From Firmicutes bacterium UBA1422 (GTDB lineage Bacteria; Bacillota; Clostridia; Peptostreptococcales; Anaerovoracaceae), in assembly GCA_002304835.1 (NCBI GenBank), contig DBPK01000014.1:44977-60381 (forward strand): a stretch of DNA of 15,405 nucleotides, in the 5' to 3' direction. Of the stretch, positions 13,974 to 15,405 are shown piece by piece. The first letter of the stretch is position 1; every line of letters begins with the position of its first letter. The notes beneath the pieces are model-generated. The model was not told the DNA's origin and did not search any database. It was given only the letters and a program-made list of their open reading frames with translations. Both the position numbers and the translations under genes were made by a program.

Positions 13974-14462
13974 ATGAAAGCAATAGTTGTAGCAGATGAA
14001 AACTGGGGTATAGGCAAAGACGGTAAACTTTTGGCTCATCTGCCCGGCGATCTGAAATATTTCAAAGAAAAAACAAAAGGGAAGACTCTTGTGATGGGGA
14101 GAAAAACCCTGGAATCACTTCCGGGCTGCAACCCTCTTCCTGACCGAAAAAACATAATACTTACCAGTGATGACTGCTTTGAGAAAGAGGGATGTGTGGT
14201 ATGCAACGGTATGGATCAGTTTTTTGATGAGATATTCTTGGATGACGGCCAGGATGTTTTCGTGGCCGGAGGAGAATCCATATATGAGCAGTTCCTTCCC
14301 TACTGTGAAGAGATATTAGTTACCCGCATAATGGAAACCTTCGATGCCGACAGATACTTCATAAATCTGGATGAGTCCGAGGATTTTATAAAAACCTGGA
14401 CCAGCGATATCTGCGAAGACAAAGGGGTCAGGTACAGATTTGAAAAATATGAAAGAAAATAG
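13974..14462 (+). CDS. folA: Dihydrofolate reductase
   Basis: A 162-residue NADPH-dependent enzyme that reduces dihydrofolate to tetrahydrofolate, regenerating the cofactor used by the preceding thymidylate synthase. Motifs are ADENWGIGKDGKLL at the start, HLPGDLKYFK with active-site Asp26, the NADPH-binding VMGRKTLESLPG, RKNIILTSD, and VFVAGGESIYEQFLP. The Trp that E. coli has at position 22 is Ala21 here, as is not uncommon in Gram-positive relatives. AAGGAG lies upstream of the ATG. The last 14 bases overlap rlmB. Confidence 0.95.
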   Translation: MKAIVVADENWGIGKDGKLLAHLPGDLKYFKEKTKGKTLVMGRKTLESLPGCNPLPDRKNIILTSDDCFEKEGCVVCNGMDQFFDEIFLDDGQDVFVAGGESIYEQFLPYCEEILVTRIMETFDADRYFINLDESEDFIKTWTSDICEDKGVRYRFEKYERK

Positions 14463-15237
14463 CAGGAACACGGGAAGCCCCGGCAAAGAGAATATACTCA
14501 TCGGCAGAAATGCTGTTTCAGAAGCCTTATCGGCGGGAAGAGAAACAGCTTTTATAATGGCAGCAAAAAGATCGGAAGGATCGGCAAAAAAAATAATAGC
14601 TTCCGCAAGAGAAAAAAACATTCCTGTAAGGTATGAAGAAAAAGCAGTACTTGATAAAATAGCAGGTGGGAAAAATCACCAGGGCATAATAGCATATGTT
14701 TCAGAATACAGATACAGCAGTATTGATGAAATGATGATGTTGGCAGAACAAAAAGGAGAGGATCCATTTCTTGTGCTGCTGGACGGAATAGAGGATCCGC
14801 ATAATCTGGGAGCCATAATAAGAACAGCTGAGTGTGCCGGAGCCCACGGTATAATAATACCAAAAAGAAGATCCGTGGGAGTAACGGAAACGGCAGCGAA
14901 GGTCTCCGCCGGGGCTTCGGAGCATATGATGTGCGCCCAAGTTACAAATCTCAGCAGGACTTTGGAAGACCTCAAAAAAAGAGGACTATGGGTCGTTGCA
15001 TGTGATATGGACGGCAAGACCATATATCCGGACGGGGAAGAAACCCCTCCCGATCTTACGGGACCAGTTGGTCTTGTTATCGGAGCAGAGGGAAGAGGGA
15101 TCGGAAGACTTATAAAAGAAAAGTGTGATTTTGCTGTATCGATACCGTTGGCGGGAAAAATAGAATCATTGAACGCATCAAATGCAGCTGCAGTTCTTAT
15201 GTATGAAATCAGAAGGCAGAGAAATGAAAAAAAATAA
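14449..15237 (+). CDS. rlmB: 23S rRNA (guanosine-2'-O-)-methyltransferase RlmB family
   Basis: A 262-residue SPOUT-class (TrmH/SpoU) methyltransferase; the family uses S-adenosylmethionine to methylate the 2'-OH of a guanosine in 23S rRNA. The N-terminal L30e-like RNA-binding part carries IGRNAVSEALSAG (18-30). The knotted catalytic domain shows LDGIEDPHNLGAIIRTAE (111-128), VIGAEGRGIGR (210-220) and IPLAGKIESLNASNA (232-246). ATG 14449 lies in the end of folA; its ribosome binding site is weak, so translation may depend on coupling. The frame is also open to a TTG at 14440. The mrnC/rlmB/sigH neighbourhood is standard for Clostridia; other TrmH paralogs exist, but context favours RlmB. Confidence 0.92.
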   Translation: MKENSRNTGSPGKENILIGRNAVSEALSAGRETAFIMAAKRSEGSAKKIIASAREKNIPVRYEEKAVLDKIAGGKNHQGIIAYVSEYRYSSIDEMMMLAEQKGEDPFLVLLDGIEDPHNLGAIIRTAECAGAHGIIIPKRRSVGVTETAAKVSAGASEHMMCAQVTNLSRTLEDLKKRGLWVVACDMDGKTIYPDGEETPPDLTGPVGLVIGAEGRGIGRLIKEKCDFAVSIPLAGKIESLNASNAAAVLMYEIRRQRNEKK

Positions 15238-15405
15238 CGGCAAAATAAAATACACAAAAAAAATAGAGACTCCAAGGTTTGATGGTCTTTCCGATGAGCA
15301 ACTGGCCATACTGGCCCAGGAAGACGATCAGGAAGCCCTTGAATTCCTTATAAGAAAATACATGAACATAGTGAAGAAAAAAAAGAACACATATTTTATT
15401 ATGGG
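15224..15405 (+). CDS. sigH: RNA polymerase sigma factor SigH, N-terminal fragment
   Basis: The first 60 residues of a gene cut by the window edge. After a lysine-rich front, FDGLSDEQLAILAQEDDQEAL then EFLIRKYMNIV and YFIMG match the start of SigH (Spo0H) and the beginning of sigma region 2, in the place where SigH proteins read DEELVxLAQxGDxxALEYL. ATG 15224 overlaps the end of rlmB by 14 bases, with AGAAGG a few bases before it. In spore-forming Firmicutes SigH directs transition-phase and early sporulation genes. The rlmB-sigH order supports the call. Confidence 0.85.
   Translation, partial: MKKNNGKIKYTKKIETPRFDGLSDEQLAILAQEDDQEALEFLIRKYMNIVKKKKNTYFIM

Noticed and set aside
1..15405. Search for CRISPR arrays, insertion sequences, prophage or defence genes
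   Set aside because: No regular direct repeats, transposase or integrase motifs, or known defence proteins were seen. All genes are metabolic, cell wall, RNA or transport functions on one strand.

Overview
The window looks like chromosomal DNA from an anaerobic Firmicute of the class Clostridia. It is moderately AT-rich and uses AGGAGG-type ribosome binding sites, many ATA and AGA/AGG codons, and GTG/TTG as alternative starts. It carries a cysE-cysS-mrnC-...-rlmB-sigH order that I know as typical of Clostridia. Every convincing gene lies on the + strand. No insertion sequence, prophage gene, CRISPR array or origin was seen.

Layout. (1) Positions 1-120 are the 3' part of a tRNA-Leu(CAG) gene and its rho-independent terminator. 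(2) Positions 121-335 are a spacer with an unassigned short reading frame and then a good sigma-A promoter. (3) Positions 336-1377 are a two-gene unit, a TudS/DUF523 thiouracil desulfurase-like protein and xanthine phosphoribosyltransferase, closed by a 32-bp perfect palindrome with a T tract. (4) Positions 1563-7848 are a six-gene unit: a BMP-family lipoprotein, a double ABC ATPase (NupO-like), two permeases (NupP/NupQ-like), a four-helix membrane protein of the DUF1461/TIGR01906 (Lit-like) family, and a PHP-domain phosphoesterase. (5) Positions 7957-10392 are two tandem paralogous membrane-anchored G5 + M23 peptidoglycan endopeptidases, the second with its own promoter and a hairpin at the expected transcript start. 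(6) Positions 10494-15405 are a tightly packed, largely overlapping run: cysE, cysS, mrnC, a small membrane protein, thyA, folA, rlmB and the start of sigH.

How the genes work together. Units 3 and 4 together look like a purine/nucleoside uptake and salvage block: nucleosides enter through the BMP/NupOPQ transporter, bases are trapped as nucleotides by Xpt, sulfur-modified bases may be cleaned by TudS, and the PHP enzyme may recycle nucleotide fragments. PurBox-like sequences near the BMP gene hint at purine control, but this is inference. Unit 5 is cell-wall remodelling. Unit 6 joins cysteine synthesis and charging, 23S rRNA maturation and modification, the thymidylate cycle (ThyA makes dihydrofolate, FolA regenerates tetrahydrofolate) and the transition-phase sigma factor.

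Most of the window is ordinary, conserved Clostridia chromosome. The less ordinary items are a perfect 28-bp palindrome inside the nupO coding region, the palindromic PurBox-like elements, the Lit-like gene attached to a lipoprotein transporter operon, the diverged M23 pair, and a fresh-looking 26-bp duplication across a stop codon. I did not find a convincing novel defence or mobile system.
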